From: Cricetomys ansorgei
Lineage: Eukaryota; Chordata; Mammalia; Rodentia; Nesomyidae
Reading direction: 5' to 3'
Assembly: GCA_026225945.1 (NCBI GenBank)
Contig: JAMJFZ010001133.1
Location: forward strand, 4,608,501-4,672,500
DNA length: 64,000 nucleotides
In this document: positions 1-13,482 of the stretch, piece by piece
How positions within the stretch are numbered: the first letter of the stretch is position 1
Layout: each line of letters begins with the position of its first letter
Translations under genes and position numbers: made by a program
The notes under the pieces: generated by a model
Told to the model about the DNA's origin: nothing
What the model saw: the letters and a program-made list of their open reading frames with translations, nothing else
Databases searched by the model: none

Positions 1-239
1 GGTGGAGACAGGGAGAAGTTGGGAATGAAAAAAACACTGAGGGCTGGGTCAGGAGAGGAGAAGAAGGGTTGTGATATGAGGAGGCATGGAGCTCTGCCTA
101 AGCCACCGGGGCATTGGACTCCTGAGATTTCTCATGGCTTGTAATTAATATCTCAACAATGATTTAATAAATCACTTTGTAAAAATCAAAATAGACTTTA
201 TTAAAAAAATATTGCTCTTAGAAATAGAGCTTAAAGAAA

Positions 240-385
240 TGTGCAGGCATGTCAAGGTAAAGGTACTTGCCACCAAGCCTGAAGAGCTGAGGCCAAAGTT
301 CCTCCCACACCCCTACACCCCTGGAAAAACCAAAAGACTCTATGAAAGTTGTTTTCAGATGCTCACAGTCACAAGCAGAAAGGCA
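240..385 (+). repeat. B2/B4-type tRNA-derived SINE, diverged
   Basis: The stretch reads like the tRNA-related head of rodent B2/B3/B4 SINEs: 'aaaggtacttgccaccaag' followed by 'cctgaagagctgag' matches the usual promoter-region order of these elements, and 'gttgttttcagatgctcaca' fits the downstream body. It is diverged and runs into a purine-rich tract. Such SINEs are Pol III retroposons mobilised by L1. The exact subfamily is uncertain. Confidence 0.55.
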
Positions 386-470
386 AGAGAGGAAAGTAGG
401 AAAGGAAGGCAGAAAAGCAGCAAGGCAGGAAGGAAAGAAGGAAGGAATAAGGGAAGGGGGGAAAATACAG
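386..470. repeat. (GAAG)n / GGAA purine-rich simple repeat
   Basis: Almost pure purine on the plus strand, with interrupted GAAG and GGAA units. It directly follows the SINE and may have grown from its A-rich tail. The open frames across it on both strands (212-493 plus, 218-475 minus) are products of the low-complexity composition, not genes. Confidence 0.8.
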
Positions 471-1370
471 AACAAATGAAGAGACTTGTTTAATTATAGA
501 AAAGGATCCATAAAAGTGTTTAAATTGTTTTACAGATGTGAATTAATCCCCCCCTTTTTTTTTCTAATAGACTAAATCTCTGTGAAAATATCAACTATGT
601 TGGCGTGGACACCTCTGTCATTTAAAGATATCTGGAAAAATGCTAACTTTCATATTTAAATAGAAAGGAAAATTATTTACTAACCTCTAAAAACACACAT
701 TGATGCTGTAACTGAGAAAAGTCTATTTACTAAACTAGTATTCTTTTACTGCTTCCCAAATAAACTTACAACTGAGGTAAGATCAATTAAAGTTAATAGA
801 AATCTGTAGTGAGGAAAATAGGAAAGAAAGCAAAATAAATAAAGTTTGTCTTTTTAAAGAGGATGCAAAAGACATTCAATTTGTTCCTCACATTGTTTAA
901 GACTCAAGGGAGAAAGTGTTACTGTGAATGAACGGTGACGGCCAGTTTTGTATTCTATGACTATGACTCACACTTTCCCTGGACCTCATAAACCACAGAA
1001 ATCACGAGATTATTAGCAGAGCTTTTTCTTAAAGGAGGCATTTGCCTTAGCATGTTAGTTTCTAATTGTAGAAGGCAAAACCGAGATAGCTGACAAATAT
1101 ACAGGAAAAGAAAAACAGCTTCAAAATAGTTAGAATTAATGGAATTTTATAATTAGGGAAAGCATTCTTCATTTCAATATATACTTTTAAATAATTGAAG
1201 TAAGGTGCAGTCACACAGAGCAAATATGCATTTTTGCACAGACTTTTGTGCTTGTGACTGTTTTGCAGTATACCTTTTAATACTGAGACTACAGATCACA
1301 AGTTAGATGTGAGGTTGATGGGGAACTTATAGACTAAGAACTAACAGTCCATTCTGATTTCTACAGGGAA
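471..1370. other. Unrecognised AT-rich sequence
   Basis: No coding frame, SINE, LINE or LTR motif that I can name. Bases 1-239 are likewise unassigned. Confidence 0.5.
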
Positions 1371-1432
1371 TATATAGATATAGATATAGATATTGATATA
1401 GATGTAGATATATATAGATATACAAAATATAG
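1371..1432. repeat. (GATATA)n microsatellite, impure
   Basis: Tandem 'gatata' hexamers with substitutions, ending in a 'gatatatatagatata' stretch. Likely polymorphic in length. Confidence 0.85.
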
Positions 1433-4400
1433 TGATATACAAAAAACATTTGAAATATGCAAAAAGGCTATGTTGAATACCAGCCATCAAGCAACAGACA
1501 TTGAAACCAGATAAAGTTCAGACTTAACTGGAGAAAACTTTTTACATCTCCAAGAATTTGAGATTTTTTTAAAAAATTTTTATTTCTGCTATTGTTATTG
1601 TTGCTTTTCCAATAACTATATTCTAATTCCACTCCAGAGCAGATTGAAGACATATCTCACACCTACACTGTGTTCATAGTTGCATAACTCTACATTTATT
1701 AAATCATTAAATTATAAACTTGTGGCACAAAACTCCTAACACTGTGTTTCATAAAGGCTAAGTAACATAATAGATAACCATGCCTGTGTTTGACAGCACA
1801 GAGACCAAACATTCAAATTCCCCCTGTAGGATACAACCTGGAAGGCATTTAACAGGTAATAGTAGTAGTAAGCTTTCCACATTTTATCTCCTGTGAAAGA
1901 GGAGACCACATGCAGCAGAAATGATCATTCCATAGGGATAGCAGAAAATTTCAACAGTAGTATATTTTCACTCATAAACGTTCAGATAAAATTCCTATGG
2001 AAATACTAGGCACAGCAACACAATCTCCCACAGATGACCAAAAAAGAAATTACGTCTGTTATATATACCTCTTCTGAATCTTTTTGAAGGTTATATATTT
2101 TGACAATAAATCACCAAAGTCTAAACAAATGTCAGAGTTCATTAAGGGTTGATTCTTCTAATCCAAGTTAGAAAGACACTTAAAATTGTACAGCACATGT
2201 CTACATAATACAGGAGAATAATCGCATTTAAGTAGCTTGTCTACAGAATATCCAGTCCATCACATTCACTGAATACATCTTACTTTACTTATCTTTCCAT
2301 CCAGACAGATTGACCTTGGGCAACAAGCCTGATTTGTCAGGTTGCATTTGACAAATTTGCATCTTACAGATATATTGTGCTTTTATTTCTATCTTTACTA
2401 TGGATGGTTCCAACATGAATTCTGTGCTTTGAGAAACAGACACATTTGTAGAGCTTCACATATTATATTTCTATATTTTTAGGAAAAAGATTTCAACCAC
2501 ATTGCTACACAAACATTTGACTTGCCATAATTGTCATCAGATAGAAATTTATTAAGGTCAAAAAAAATCAACTATCATGAAAAAAACAGTAAGAAAAAAA
2601 AAAACAGAATAGATATATGAGTTTCTAAATATATGTTTGTAACACCAACAGGTAGGACACAATAACAATTTCACTATGTACCCCACTTTCCAAAGAATTC
2701 TTCAGATTTGAGCTAAGAATGCTCAGTGATTTTCATATTTCACATTGAGGACATAACCCAAGTAAAGTAAAGAATGAAGTAATAGAATCTTTTCTCAGTG
2801 TAACAGTCACTCACTGTGGAACAGCATGATAGAAAACAATCACACTACCACAGCCACAACAACAACAAAGGAAAGCAAAACAGACAAGGATTGCAGAGAC
2901 TGAGTCAGGTTGCAGAGATTTTCTAAGCAAACAAAAACAGAGTTTCTGGAGTGGGGATTTTTCATTTGTGTTTTGTCACTGTTTGACTATGGTTCTTTCC
3001 AGGGAACTAGACATTAGGACTAGAGTTGTTGGATTATACTAATTTAATGACATCAACCACGGAATATTGCTCAGATCAAAATATCTCATCAATATACTGG
3101 CTCTTGCCTTTATTAGAAGAAACAGAAAATTGCAAACTCTTCTGGGTCATATGTCAAATGCTTAAATCAAGTTAGGTGGAAAGAACTAATCCTCATCTAG
3201 ATTTATCAGCAAGTGGGGTGAAGATACAGGACATGCATCCTGAACAAAGGCTGTAGAAATATTATTGTTCCTCAGTTCTCAGGGGCCACTGAATAATAAT
3301 CTAATCCAAAATTACCACCAAGAAACAAGATAACAGAACAGTTGTTTACAGAAAGAGCTCAGCAGCTACTCATGGTAGTCTAAACATTTGTTTTTATAAG
3401 ATTTTCCCTTGCTTGGGAAATATTCAGCTACCATTAGAGATTAAAATAGAGTAACATTTAGACTCTTTTAGAGATATCACCAACCATTGCCCTACCGATG
3501 AATTTTAGTAAAGAGTTCTATGAAGAGAACGCTTTTTGTCCTGTAAACAGGGATGCAATGTGCCTCTATGGGACCACCAAGTCCATTCCTTCAGATGGAC
3601 AAAAAAGTGAACATTCAAGAAAGACACAAATCCTGACTCTAGCAGACAGTGAAAACATCAGGCTTATCCCTTCAGAATGAGAGAGGTGTTTCAATAGCAG
3701 TCCAGGATTTCTGAAAGAAAAGGATCACCCTCAGGAAGATGTAATCATAAGGGAGCCATGTTATGAAGAAAGAGTGGGTGGTGAAGTGATCCAGAGAGCA
3801 CATCTCCTCCACATACTAAAGTAAGCAACAGAGTGGAGTAGAGAAACCTAGGACAGTGTAACAGGAGCCTGTCTCGAATATATGCTTCCTTTTTGGCTGC
3901 AGAAGGTTTGGGAGCTATCACTGGGACAAAAGCACTTCCCTCAAATTTTCATTTTTTTTCCCCGATATTCTATTTCTGAGATGATTTGAGGTATAATGCT
4001 CTCTCTATGGTGTGATAATATGTTCCGAGTATAAGACTGATGCATTGGTGGGCTCTAGGTTTTAATAATTTATTTACTTCCTGTATTAACCAATCTTGTA
4101 TTTAACCCCTCAGTATGTTTAAATCATAAGGTATTCATTACATATGTAATTTCTCTAAAATTTTTGTAGGAAATAATTGCATGATTTTTAAAAGTATAGA
4201 CTATTTTATTGTATTAGCACTGCATTTATGGTATATTTCAAATATTAACTATATTAAATATCAAATGTTTAAATTTATTTTAAAAACTGTTATAAAGCTC
4301 CAAAACCAACTTGTCTCTAATATAAATCTATAATTAGACATTCAATTATCCATACATTAAAGTACTTTATGTTTCCATAAATGAGAAAATAATTACTTTT

Positions 4401-4659
4401 TTAATTGTACTGTAAGATGTCTTTGCAAATTATAATATTCGCATTAAAATTAATATCAGTTCCAAGCCATTTAGCAAATTATAAATTAAATGATTTGTGC
4501 TTACCAAGTTATATACCTTATGGGAGGGTTAATTATTATCTATGTTTACTTTTTTGAACAGAGAAACAAATCCATATTTAGAACTTCAGGAATCCTGTAA
4601 CTACACTTTAATATAATACAACTTCAGAGGCATTTGTTTGCAGTCAAAAGTAATACAGA

Positions 4660-4660
<1 letters not shown>
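1433..4660. other. Unrecognised AT-rich sequence, 3.2 kb
   Basis: No gene or known repeat identified. The 60-codon frame at 3498-3680 has no motif or family resemblance I can see and no clear splice context, so I do not call it. Local poly-A runs occur at 2596-2608. Confidence 0.5.
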
Positions 4661-4714
<54 letters not shown>

Positions 4715-4732
4715 TATATGTATATATATGCT
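4661..4732. repeat. (TA)n microsatellite
   Basis: About 25 uninterrupted TA units, then 'catatatatatgtatatata'. The second half is self-complementary and could form a hairpin. Unit count is a likely polymorphism. Confidence 0.95.
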
Positions 4733-5708
4733 CTTATTGAATAAGATCAAATAATCAGTATCTTAGCTGACTTCTTTAAACCAAAATTGCATATATTCTG
4801 AACATTTCATTAATAGAAAATGCATTTGAAATTCACTATTGCATTTGCAATTAGTTGATGAGCCTCAGCAATAGTGAGAGAATAAGACAACAGAACTACT
4901 TAATTTAAATGTTTTTATCTAGGCTCATATTCAGATTACATTAATAAAATGGACCTTTGAATACTGAATATGATTTAAGTATTACTTGAAGAAAGATCAC
5001 TAGGTATTGGGATGTTTGAGGTAAACATGAAAGCAAAATCCAGGCAAAATATTTGTGAGAGGGAAAATGATAATTATTAATAATTGTGGTGGGCTGAAGA
5101 CAGAATTTGGATTGATTCAGGTTGAATAAGATATAAAGTCTTCTCAGCCCCCTTGCCTATTGAGGGGTACTGCATGGGAAGCCTCTTGAACCAAGATCTC
5201 TGTGCTTCATTGATGGTGACTCATAGCTACTTGTGAATGTACCTGCCAGAAAAAGTGATGCTTATTATTGCTATGAACAACTAAAGTAATTTTCCAAAGA
5301 ATTATTATGACATTTTTAGATAATTATTTTACATTTGCTCTTCATTTTTAGGTTCTAACTAATTTTCTATTCTAGTACTGGTTTCTGTAATAATTACCAT
5401 GGCCATTTTGCAAGAAACGTTAACGCTTTTTGTCTAATACAAGACTAATGGAAACAGTGGGCTCTTGTGGATTGCCCTTTTTGTTATGTTCTCCTTTTAA
5501 TTATTCTTAATAAATTTCATCTTTAGGGAGATAATAAATTAGGAGCTTTCCTACATGAATCACTTCTCAAGAAACGAATACACTGAATTTCATTTACTTT
5601 ATTTAATGGTAAAAGATATACTCAGGAGAGTTAAAGTCAGCATTTTGAACCTTGGTTTACATTTTTAAAATTGCTATAAGTGCATAAAGCATACTCAAGT
5701 GTGTAACA
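4733..5708. other. Unrecognised AT-rich sequence
   Basis: No gene. A stretch at about 5085-5230 ('tggtgggctgaagacag', 'agatataaagtcttc') has a weak LTR-like look but lacks clear ends, so it is not called. Confidence 0.45.
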
Positions 5709-5800
5709 ATATATCTATCTATCATGTATTCTATCAATCCATCTATCTATCATTTATTTTATCAATCCATCTATCTATCAATAATCTGTCTACCTACTTA
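5709..5800. repeat. (ATCT)n microsatellite, interrupted
   Basis: ATCT tetramers broken by 'catgtattctatcaat' and 'catttattttatcaat', giving a second-order repeat of about 35 bp: 'ccatctatctatca' occurs twice. The 5724-5912 frame is a by-product of this. Confidence 0.85.
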
Positions 5801-6439
5801 TGGATTTATCATCTTGCTGAGAATATCCAAGAAGAATCAGAAAACAGAAGTTAGGAAAACTCAGCTAGAGCAGGCTCTCAGAGTTCTTTGCCAAAGAAGC
5901 AAAATAGGCTAGTAGGCATCAAAGACAGCAATGGGCTGCTTTCAAGGTCACCACACAGGTATCACCTAAGCAAATATTTGAAAGACTGTGAAGATCTCTG
6001 CTCCCCCCATTGGTGGAAAAATGCTAACTTGGTACATCAGAGTATTAAATAAAGATCCATCTCTAACTCTAAAATATGAAAAAATAAATACATAATAGAA
6101 ATACATTTTTTTACAATCATGATTACTAAAACAGAACTTTGATTCTAAGTTTTATGACTAATTACAATGTCACATTGGTCAGTTCTTGATTTTCCATATA
6201 AAGGCATTATATATTTTACTAATTTTTGTTACATGCATGTTTTATAATGCTACCACGGTATGTTGTGTTTAGGTTCTAGTTTGTCACAGGCATATATAAT
6301 ATACTAAATTTTGTTGATTTTATGAGCATCAAATCGTATGCTTCATAAAATGTTCTGATAGCTCTATAGACAAATTACTTTTATACAAATTTGGGCATTA
6401 GGTGTGGAAATAAAATATTTTAAATCATAACATTTTTCT
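5801..6439. other. Unrecognised sequence
   Basis: No gene or repeat recognised. Confidence 0.45.
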
Positions 6440-6645
6440 AGAGTATTATGGATTGATTGATTGATTGTGTATGTATATGATCCTATGTGAGATATTATGA
6501 ACCATGTGCTTTCAGGGGGCCAGCAGAAGGTGCTGGGCCCAGTGAAACTGCGGTTACAGGTGGCCCTAACTGTAATTTCCTGTGTGTGCTGAGAAGCAAA
6601 CTTTGGTCCTCTACAAGAACAGTCAGCACTCTTAGCCACTGCAAC
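6440..6645 (-). repeat. B3-type SINE, minus strand
   Basis: Plus-strand landmarks run in the order expected for an inverted B3: a (GATT)n stretch, 'gggggccagcagaaggtgct', 'cggttacaggtggccc', 'tgtgctgagaagcaaac', then 'cactcttagccactgc', the complement of the tRNA-like head. Diverged, so an old insertion. The open frames at 6364-6753 on both strands lie over it and are not genes. Confidence 0.7.
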
Positions 6646-7040
6646 ATAACGTCAGCTCCTGAAAATGGCTTTATTTCCTTTTTCTTTCTTGCATTTCTAT
6701 TTGATGTAAGGCTTTCACATCAAGTTGAATATGTGTTGGCTTTGGATGTCTGAGTTCACAAGTGCAATTTTCAAAATTCTATCATCATTATACATTCATT
6801 TAGTAATTTCCTTATTAGGAGGATTCAAAATATTATAGATCACCTTCTTTCGTTTCTCAAGGATTGTATAATATTCTTTTTTATTCATTAAATCTGAAAG
6901 ACATTAACTTTGGTTGATATTGTATAATAAGCATTTCTGGAATGAATGTTACCCAATCAAGAAACATTTTCATCTTTTCATTTAGATGTTTTACTCGAAT
7001 TATTTTATATTGTTTTTAAGTATGTATTTTGATATAAATT
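6646..7040. other. Unrecognised AT-rich sequence
   Basis: No gene or repeat recognised. Confidence 0.4.
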
Positions 7041-7165
7041 TTGATATATAATTTTGAAATTAAAATATACTTATATCATTTCCTGCTTTCGGTTTTTGTC
7101 TTCAGCTCCTCCCACATATGTCTCTTTACTCTCTTTAAAATTCCTTGCTGCTTTTTTTCACTAAT
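7041..7165 (-). mobile_element. L1 (Lx-like) 3' end, minus strand
   Basis: The plus strand shows a T/A-rich stretch, then 'atatcatttcctgctttc', 'cagctcctcccacatatg', 'ctctttaaaattccttgc' and 'tcactaattgttgttgta'. That is the complement of the terminal 3' UTR of an old rodent L1, ending at the poly-A side. It abuts the oppositely oriented L1 piece starting near 7166. Confidence 0.7.
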
Positions 7166-7360
7166 TGTTGTTGTATACAACCCAACACAAAGGGCTACAG
7201 GCAACAGAGGAATGCTGAGAGTGGAAGAATCAGTCCTGCCCAGGCAAGAGCACATGAACTGGTTATCCAAACCAAATGTTCAGCCCTGAATACATACATA
7301 CATACATACATATAACATTATACTAACCGAACAGGTTGTATTTATTAGTTTCTCTTCTAT
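7166..7360 (+). mobile_element. L1 (Lx-like) 3' UTR segment, plus strand
   Basis: Sense-strand landmarks of the L1 3' UTR just upstream of the terminal block: 'gaggaatgctgagagtgg', 'gaactggttatccaaacc', 'aaatgttcagccctgaa', a (CATA)n run (7289-7312) and 'gaacaggttgtatttatt'. With 7041-7165 it forms a head-to-head pair, as expected of a 5'-inverted insertion. Confidence 0.75.
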
Positions 7361-7770
7361 ACTACTGGATTTAGACAAGTCAGAGAGACCACCTCTGCCT
7401 GGGGCATTCCTAGAAGTATTTATCTATTTAAGGCACTGTTAAATACTGTTACATCACTGAGTGTTAATAATGAATTTATTAAGAACCTTTTAAGTGCTTA
7501 TTTTCTTTAAGTAAGCTGTTAGGAGACTAAGCTAATTGACTCCTTAATTAATTGATTACTGCTAGACCCTTGCCACGTGCTTCAAATTAAAAGGCTGTCA
7601 ATCAACACAGTTGTCACCTGCTTTTTCAGCCTACGTGGCAGACTGGCCAGTTGATGGAGTCAACCAAGAGCTGTCCTCTTGAGTGACCCATCTTACTGCA
7701 ACAATATGTCACAAAAACGTTTCTTTTGAGTATCATTTCAGTTTTTCATTATTTATGATTTTTGAAAATT
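7361..7770. other. Unrecognised sequence
   Basis: No gene or known repeat seen. Confidence 0.4.
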
Positions 7771-7818
7771 ACATACATACATACATACACACACATATAC
7801 ACATATATACATATACTG
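7771..7818. repeat. (CATA)n / (CA)n microsatellite
   Basis: 'acatacatacatacataca' followed by CA and TA dinucleotides. A T/G-rich low-complexity tract follows at about 7937-7985. Confidence 0.9.
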
Positions 7819-8413
7819 ATTCTTTTCATTTCACTCCCTATGACATAATCCTTTCTCACCTCTGCCATTCTCCTACTATTTTACTGAAAACTTACTTTCC
7901 AACAAGTGTCCTGCTATTTAATTATTTTCTGTTCTTCTGTTTTTTTTGTGTTTTTGTTTGTTGTTTGGTTTTGTTTTTCTTTTTGATCCACTGAGTTTAA
8001 TTTTGGTTGCTTGAATGAGCATGAGTTGGGCAACTGAATGGTGGCTATATCATTAAGAATCTGATTTACTCTCCCTCATCATTCATGAACAAACTGCCTT
8101 GACTCCTCAGTGAAGAGAATTATGAGTCCCTCTCATAGTAAAATGATAAAATGGAGACAAGACCAATCTTGGAGGATCATTACTAGCCTAATTTATCATG
8201 TCCTTAGTAGACTAAGCTAGCTAACATGAGCTTTAATCTGTTACAACTAGTACTCTGATTCTTGACTAAAAATAATCATAATTGCATTATAGATGCTAGA
8301 CAATTTCTGTTTCCTGGGCTGTTTAACTTTCACTTGCTGAAAATAACTTAGAATTCTTAATGGTAAACTTGATCAAAATATTTCAGAAAAAAACATACTG
8401 AATAATTGAAGCA
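7819..8413. other. Unrecognised sequence with a T-rich tract
   Basis: Contains poly-T/TTTG low complexity at 7937-7985 but nothing else I can assign. Confidence 0.4.
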
Positions 8414-8495
8414 TATCTCTCTCTCTCTCTGATTCTTTGTGTATCTATCTCTGTCTCTCTTATACTCACACATGCAGACACACAAACACACTTTT
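8414..8495. repeat. (CT)n and (CA)n low-complexity tract
   Basis: Seven CT units, then impure 'ctatctctgtctctctt' and CA-rich sequence. The minus frame 8357-8542 is read out of this tract and is spurious. Confidence 0.8.
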
Positions 8496-11030
8496 TGCTG
8501 AAACATAATTATATTGAGCAAAAAGCTTATATTTAAACCCATACCACCATGTTAGAAAATTGTCTCATCTCAAAAACAACAATAATTTATTTAAACTGTT
8601 TCTGCCTCTCAATGTGATCATTATGTTCATTTGTACTACTTTCTTTTTATATGTAGTTTCATGGTATTTACTTATCAATATTATTCATGACTCCAAACAA
8701 AAGCTTTACTATGAAAAAACAGGTTATAAAATGGCCCTTTTAAATTCCATATCTAATTATATGTTGATTAGTTTTTATTGAAAAAAGATGTAGAGAAATC
8801 AAAATATTATTTACATACCAAAGGTACAAATAAAAACATTAAAAATAGTACAGAAATGTACCCACATTTACCTTAAAAACAGAATACTCGTTTCAAATGT
8901 ACATATCAGAGTTCTACTTGAATCAATTTACTCTGACTTTTTCCTTTATGTCAGTGGAAGTAATGAGTCATGTGAATTGAAACTGTCAGGAAAGAAGTTT
9001 TTACATTTTGTTAAGTGTGATAGATAAATAATGAAGCACAATATATAATAAGGTAACATGAACAGAACATTCATGCACACAATATATAATATATACTATG
9101 TATATACATCTATATGTGTATATTCATAATATATATTTGTGTAATGTATTCTATATATAAAATGAATGAAACAAATATGATAAATACACCACCCATACTA
9201 ACTCCTTGACAGATTATTTATATTATTTATATTTGGCATAATTTTTCATATTAATCTTCATAAAAGTAATCATAAAGATAGGGTAAGTAGACAAAAAATA
9301 TTCCATTAAATGTATTTAATTTTCTTAACTGTTTGATTAAGTGTTAAAAATGTATCTCTTGGGACTTTCATATAAAGAAATATAATTACTGATTATTACA
9401 GGACGATAAGAAAATATGAATCATCTCATTGCTTATGTCTTTTGACAATATTTTTCTAATGTATCACTGTAGGTATTGTTCAATTAGTATAGACTAAACT
9501 TTACCTTTTCTAAAAGAATTAAACATGCAATTTTTACACAAAATGAATATCAGAGATTTCTGGTAGTCTTAGCTGGAGAGAAAATCAGAATTTGATATAT
9601 GCAGGTATGGCATCAAATCAGCTGGGCACACAGAGTTCAGAATTCTGCAGTCTCAGGGGATATGGACTCTAATTATCTTCTCTTTACTCATTCTTCCAAA
9701 TGCACTGCTTATTCTGTCCCACACTATTTTTGTTTTTCCTTTACTTTCAGTCAGGCTTAAAATCCCAATGAGAAAAAGAAATGGCCAGGGAAACATAAGT
9801 GGTAGCTTGAAAGCTAAAATATTAATAACAATGACTAAAAAAAATCTGATGCCTGAAAGCTCAGACTTAACTGCCCAGTGACAGTAAATCAGAGAATAAT
9901 TACATCAGAATTATAATGTTTAAAAGAAAAACATATAAATGAATCAAAAACCAAAACAGAAAGGAAGTTATCTACTTTGGAAATTCTCATAAAATCAGTC
10001 ATCTTTATAGTAGAGTTTATAAAAAGTTTTAAATTTGAACACATTAAATTAAAATATATACCATTTACATGTATTTTACCATGATCTTTTCTTCTATTTT
10101 GGCACTCCACTTTATGGTTGGAACCACTCATCTTCCTTAAGTATTCTTTCTGTCCATTTAAAATAATAATTTTATACTTTTATATGGCCTGTCTTACATA
10201 GTGTAGCCCTTTTCTTAAAGCTTTTACCCTTTAGAGTGGTTACATATAGCTTGCAAATGTAGACAATAATTTCAGTGTCATAAGTTGCAGTCACTAACTT
10301 CAGAAGACTACACATTTCTTCCATTTAATTTTATGTCAGTCATTATGATGGACAAGTCTATGGAGAGAAACTACAGCTCACCACTTTACTTAAAATGTAT
10401 GGCTGATAATGTGACTACATTTCTGCCAATGCTATACACTTAAGAGCTATTTGGGAGGTTGTGCAAGTCTCTGTGACTGATCTCAGGGAGTAGGTCAGTA
10501 TTCCCTGACAGAGAGATGTTAGGATAAACCTGAAATTTGGAAAGGGAACTAACCTCCTTGGCCCTGACTCTGAAGACAAAAGTATTCAGCACTTTTCTTC
10601 AATTCTAATTTCACTGCTATTTATCACCTTAATTTTTATGTGCCATATGGGTATTTTTTGAATTACCATTCTTCTAAAAGTCACTGTGTCATAATTATTA
10701 AATTGTATTATTTACAAAAAAAATTTGAAAATGTGTTAAATCCTAAAATACTTACATTTTAGTACAACTATATCAATGTTTTCAGTTTTCAGTTTTTTCA
10801 TTTCAGTTTTCATCTAAAACTGTGAAGATATATTATTTATATATTAGAAATATAAGCATTTGTAAGTATGTTGTTTATAATCAACTTCTTTAAAATATTT
10901 ATTTTTAACTTACAGTTTTAGAAGTTTTACTATATGTAGGGTTAATTCCGGTACTCTGAGACCTGTTACAGAACACCAAAGTCCAATTCTGTATTTAAGC
11001 AAAATCAGTCACTTAATGCTTTCAAACTGA
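8496..11030. other. Unrecognised AT-rich sequence, 2.5 kb
   Basis: No gene. TA-rich low complexity at about 9078-9160; a short 'ttttcagttttcagtttttt' run near 10780. No interspersed repeat recognised. Confidence 0.5.
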
Positions 11031-11056
11031 AAAAATAAAATAAAATAAAATAAAAA
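11031..11056. repeat. (AAAAT)n microsatellite
   Basis: Five AAAAT units. The position after unassigned sequence could mark an old retroposon tail. Confidence 0.85.
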
Positions 11057-13482
11057 AGATAGAGAAGCTTCCTCTATAACCCCATAGTAACACTGTTACC
11101 ACCATACCATCCAGTAGTAATCAAAAGACTTTCTAACGAGTCATAGATATTAAAGGTCCCACCAACTGCCAACACATCAAGGCTGGGAACAGAGCATTGG
11201 GATCATGGACAATTGGTTCAACTTCAAGATCCAAATGGTAACACGGATGAAAAGAGACCACTATTATTAGTAGCAAATTAAAAGAAGAAATAAATCGCAT
11301 AGTATAATGTCACACTATATTAGTTACTTGTCTTATTGTGATGACCAAATTCTCAGAAGATTCAACTCAGGTGATTAAGGAATTATTTTGGATCACAAGT
11401 CATAACAGAGAAGTCCTGGCTGCAGGAGCTTGAGACAGCTGGTCACACTGAATTCACTACCTGGAAGCAGAGACAAATGCCTCAACGGAGCATTCTTTCT
11501 CCTATTGCCCCAGGCTAGGGAATAACACCACCCCGTTTTAAGTTGTATATTCTTGTTTATTCTTCTATACTCTAATCTAATCTGGATCATCTCTTAAAGC
11601 CATGCTCCTTAGGGTTTGTCCCTATGTGATTCTAGATACATGCAAATTGAAAATCAATATCTATTACCACATATACCATGATTTAAGAGTTGTTTATGGA
11701 ACTGTTTAAAGGTGTTATTTGAAGAAAATTATTAGGTAGAGAATACAATGCTGCATGCCTATTTAAGACTCCATTGAAACCTTCAGTAATCTAAGTTACT
11801 TTACATTGTTTTCATAATCATTCGCTATCTGAGATTTCTTTCTTCCTGGTAGGCAGAGCTTGATTTTAAAGCCTTCATTCTATTATTGCATTGTTCAAAA
11901 GAAGGAGTATTTTAGGCCCAAATCCTAACATGCTATTAGCACTTGAGAACTACTAAGCAAATAATAATTATAAAACCTTTAAGCTTCTAATCAAGTTACT
12001 GATAGTAAAATGTGATTCAATAACTTATTGAAAGAGTTTTCTTAGAAATGATGTCTTTAAATTATTCTCCAGTGGACACCTGTGCTTATGAAACTTCAAA
12101 ATCTTTCTAGTCGGAGAATATTGTAGATTTCAATACAAAACAAAGCAAGAAGTAACTCCTTTTTTAAAAGATGCATTGATACTGGTTATTTATTAGTTTA
12201 GTGAATCCAAAAAAATGCATCAGTGAGACATGAATGCATATTGCTATTTTTAAGTATTTTGAGAGTAAAATATTCATAAATGTATTACTGTAAAGTTCAT
12301 CAAAACTTATTCATTCTAACCAAAAATTTATCATTGCATATTATCATATCTTACTGCCTGCCTCAACTCTTTCTTGATCCTGTCAAAAATATTAAACTAA
12401 TAAATTTTATATCTTTGTTTCTTTAAGTATATTTCCTTCTCTGCATTCATGTCTTAAGTCCAGGTAATAGCTCAGCTTTAGTTTATCTGAGAGGACTGTC
12501 TAGTGGGGAGGGACTTAAGGAATGTGATCAGTTTCAGGGACTTCCTGAAAATACTTTCCTGCTTTTCATTGCATGGGAGGAGAACAAAAAAAAAGAGGAA
12601 TTATAGACTTTTTTTGAAAGAGACTGGGGCCTTGTGGAGGGATTTCTGGGAGATGGGCTGTGTGTGTGAGGCTGGAACTTATATCTGGCTGTCATTTGAA
12701 AACTCATCTTGAGGCTATGTGGAAGATGTACTAACTTCTGGTCTTTAGTATCTGTGACAGCAACATAAAGCAGAGTAGCGTAGAACACTTCCACCAATCT
12801 CCTTCCCACAGAACAGCACACAAACCAGTAGTTTCTTCATCTCATGTTAATAGGATCAAATGTAAAAAAAAAGACAAAACCACACAAGGAGCCTTAAGTA
12901 CATACATGCAGCTTATAAGTAGAACATGAACATGAATTCCTTATTGTCACTAAAGCATTCTAGTAGGAGCTGCCTACCTCCCTCAAAAAAAAGTATTAAA
13001 CTAAAGAGAAATAAAAATACTTGTGCTTATGGGATGGCTCTCAAACTTATAGCTTGCCCAAAATTATAATTACTTTCATGATATGGTAGATAACAATATC
13101 TAGTTTCTAAAGAGAAAATCATAAGAATATGTAATACTACAGAGAAGTTGTTAATACATTTACTTTTTATATCAGTGGCTCTATATAGTATAGACCATTA
13201 TATGTTAAAAATGAGTGGCTCTATATAATATGGACCATTTATGTTAAAAATGAGTTATATTACTAGACAAATATTTTCAAGTTTCTGATTTGAAGTCCTG
13301 CAAACAGAAAATTGATCACTTAGTTGTAAAGAGAACTTAAGAGATGAAATTCCTATTATTTATTGCTCACAAGGTTTAATTGTATAATTTTTTAGATCAT
13401 TGGGAAAATACTGGCTTAAGCAAATAGTACTATTAGAACACAAAATACCCATTTCACTTCTGTTACAGTTGATTAATGCTAG
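11057..13482. other. Unrecognised sequence; possible old MaLR/LTR scraps
   Basis: 11310-11560 opens with 'ttagttacttgtcttattgt', reminiscent of inverted MT/ORR1-type elements, and 11140-11240 ('cacatcaaggctgggaac') resembles 16250-16310. Both are too diverged to assign. A short near-duplication, 'gagtggctctatata', occurs at 13173 and 13212. No gene. Confidence 0.35.

Noticed and set aside
3498..3680. 60-codon frame with balanced amino-acid use
   Set aside because: No domain, no conserved motif and no clear exon signals; length is within chance expectation.
5085..5230. Possible old LTR ('tggtgggctgaagacag' and a TATA-like 'gatataaag')
   Set aside because: No second boundary, poly-A signal or family match.
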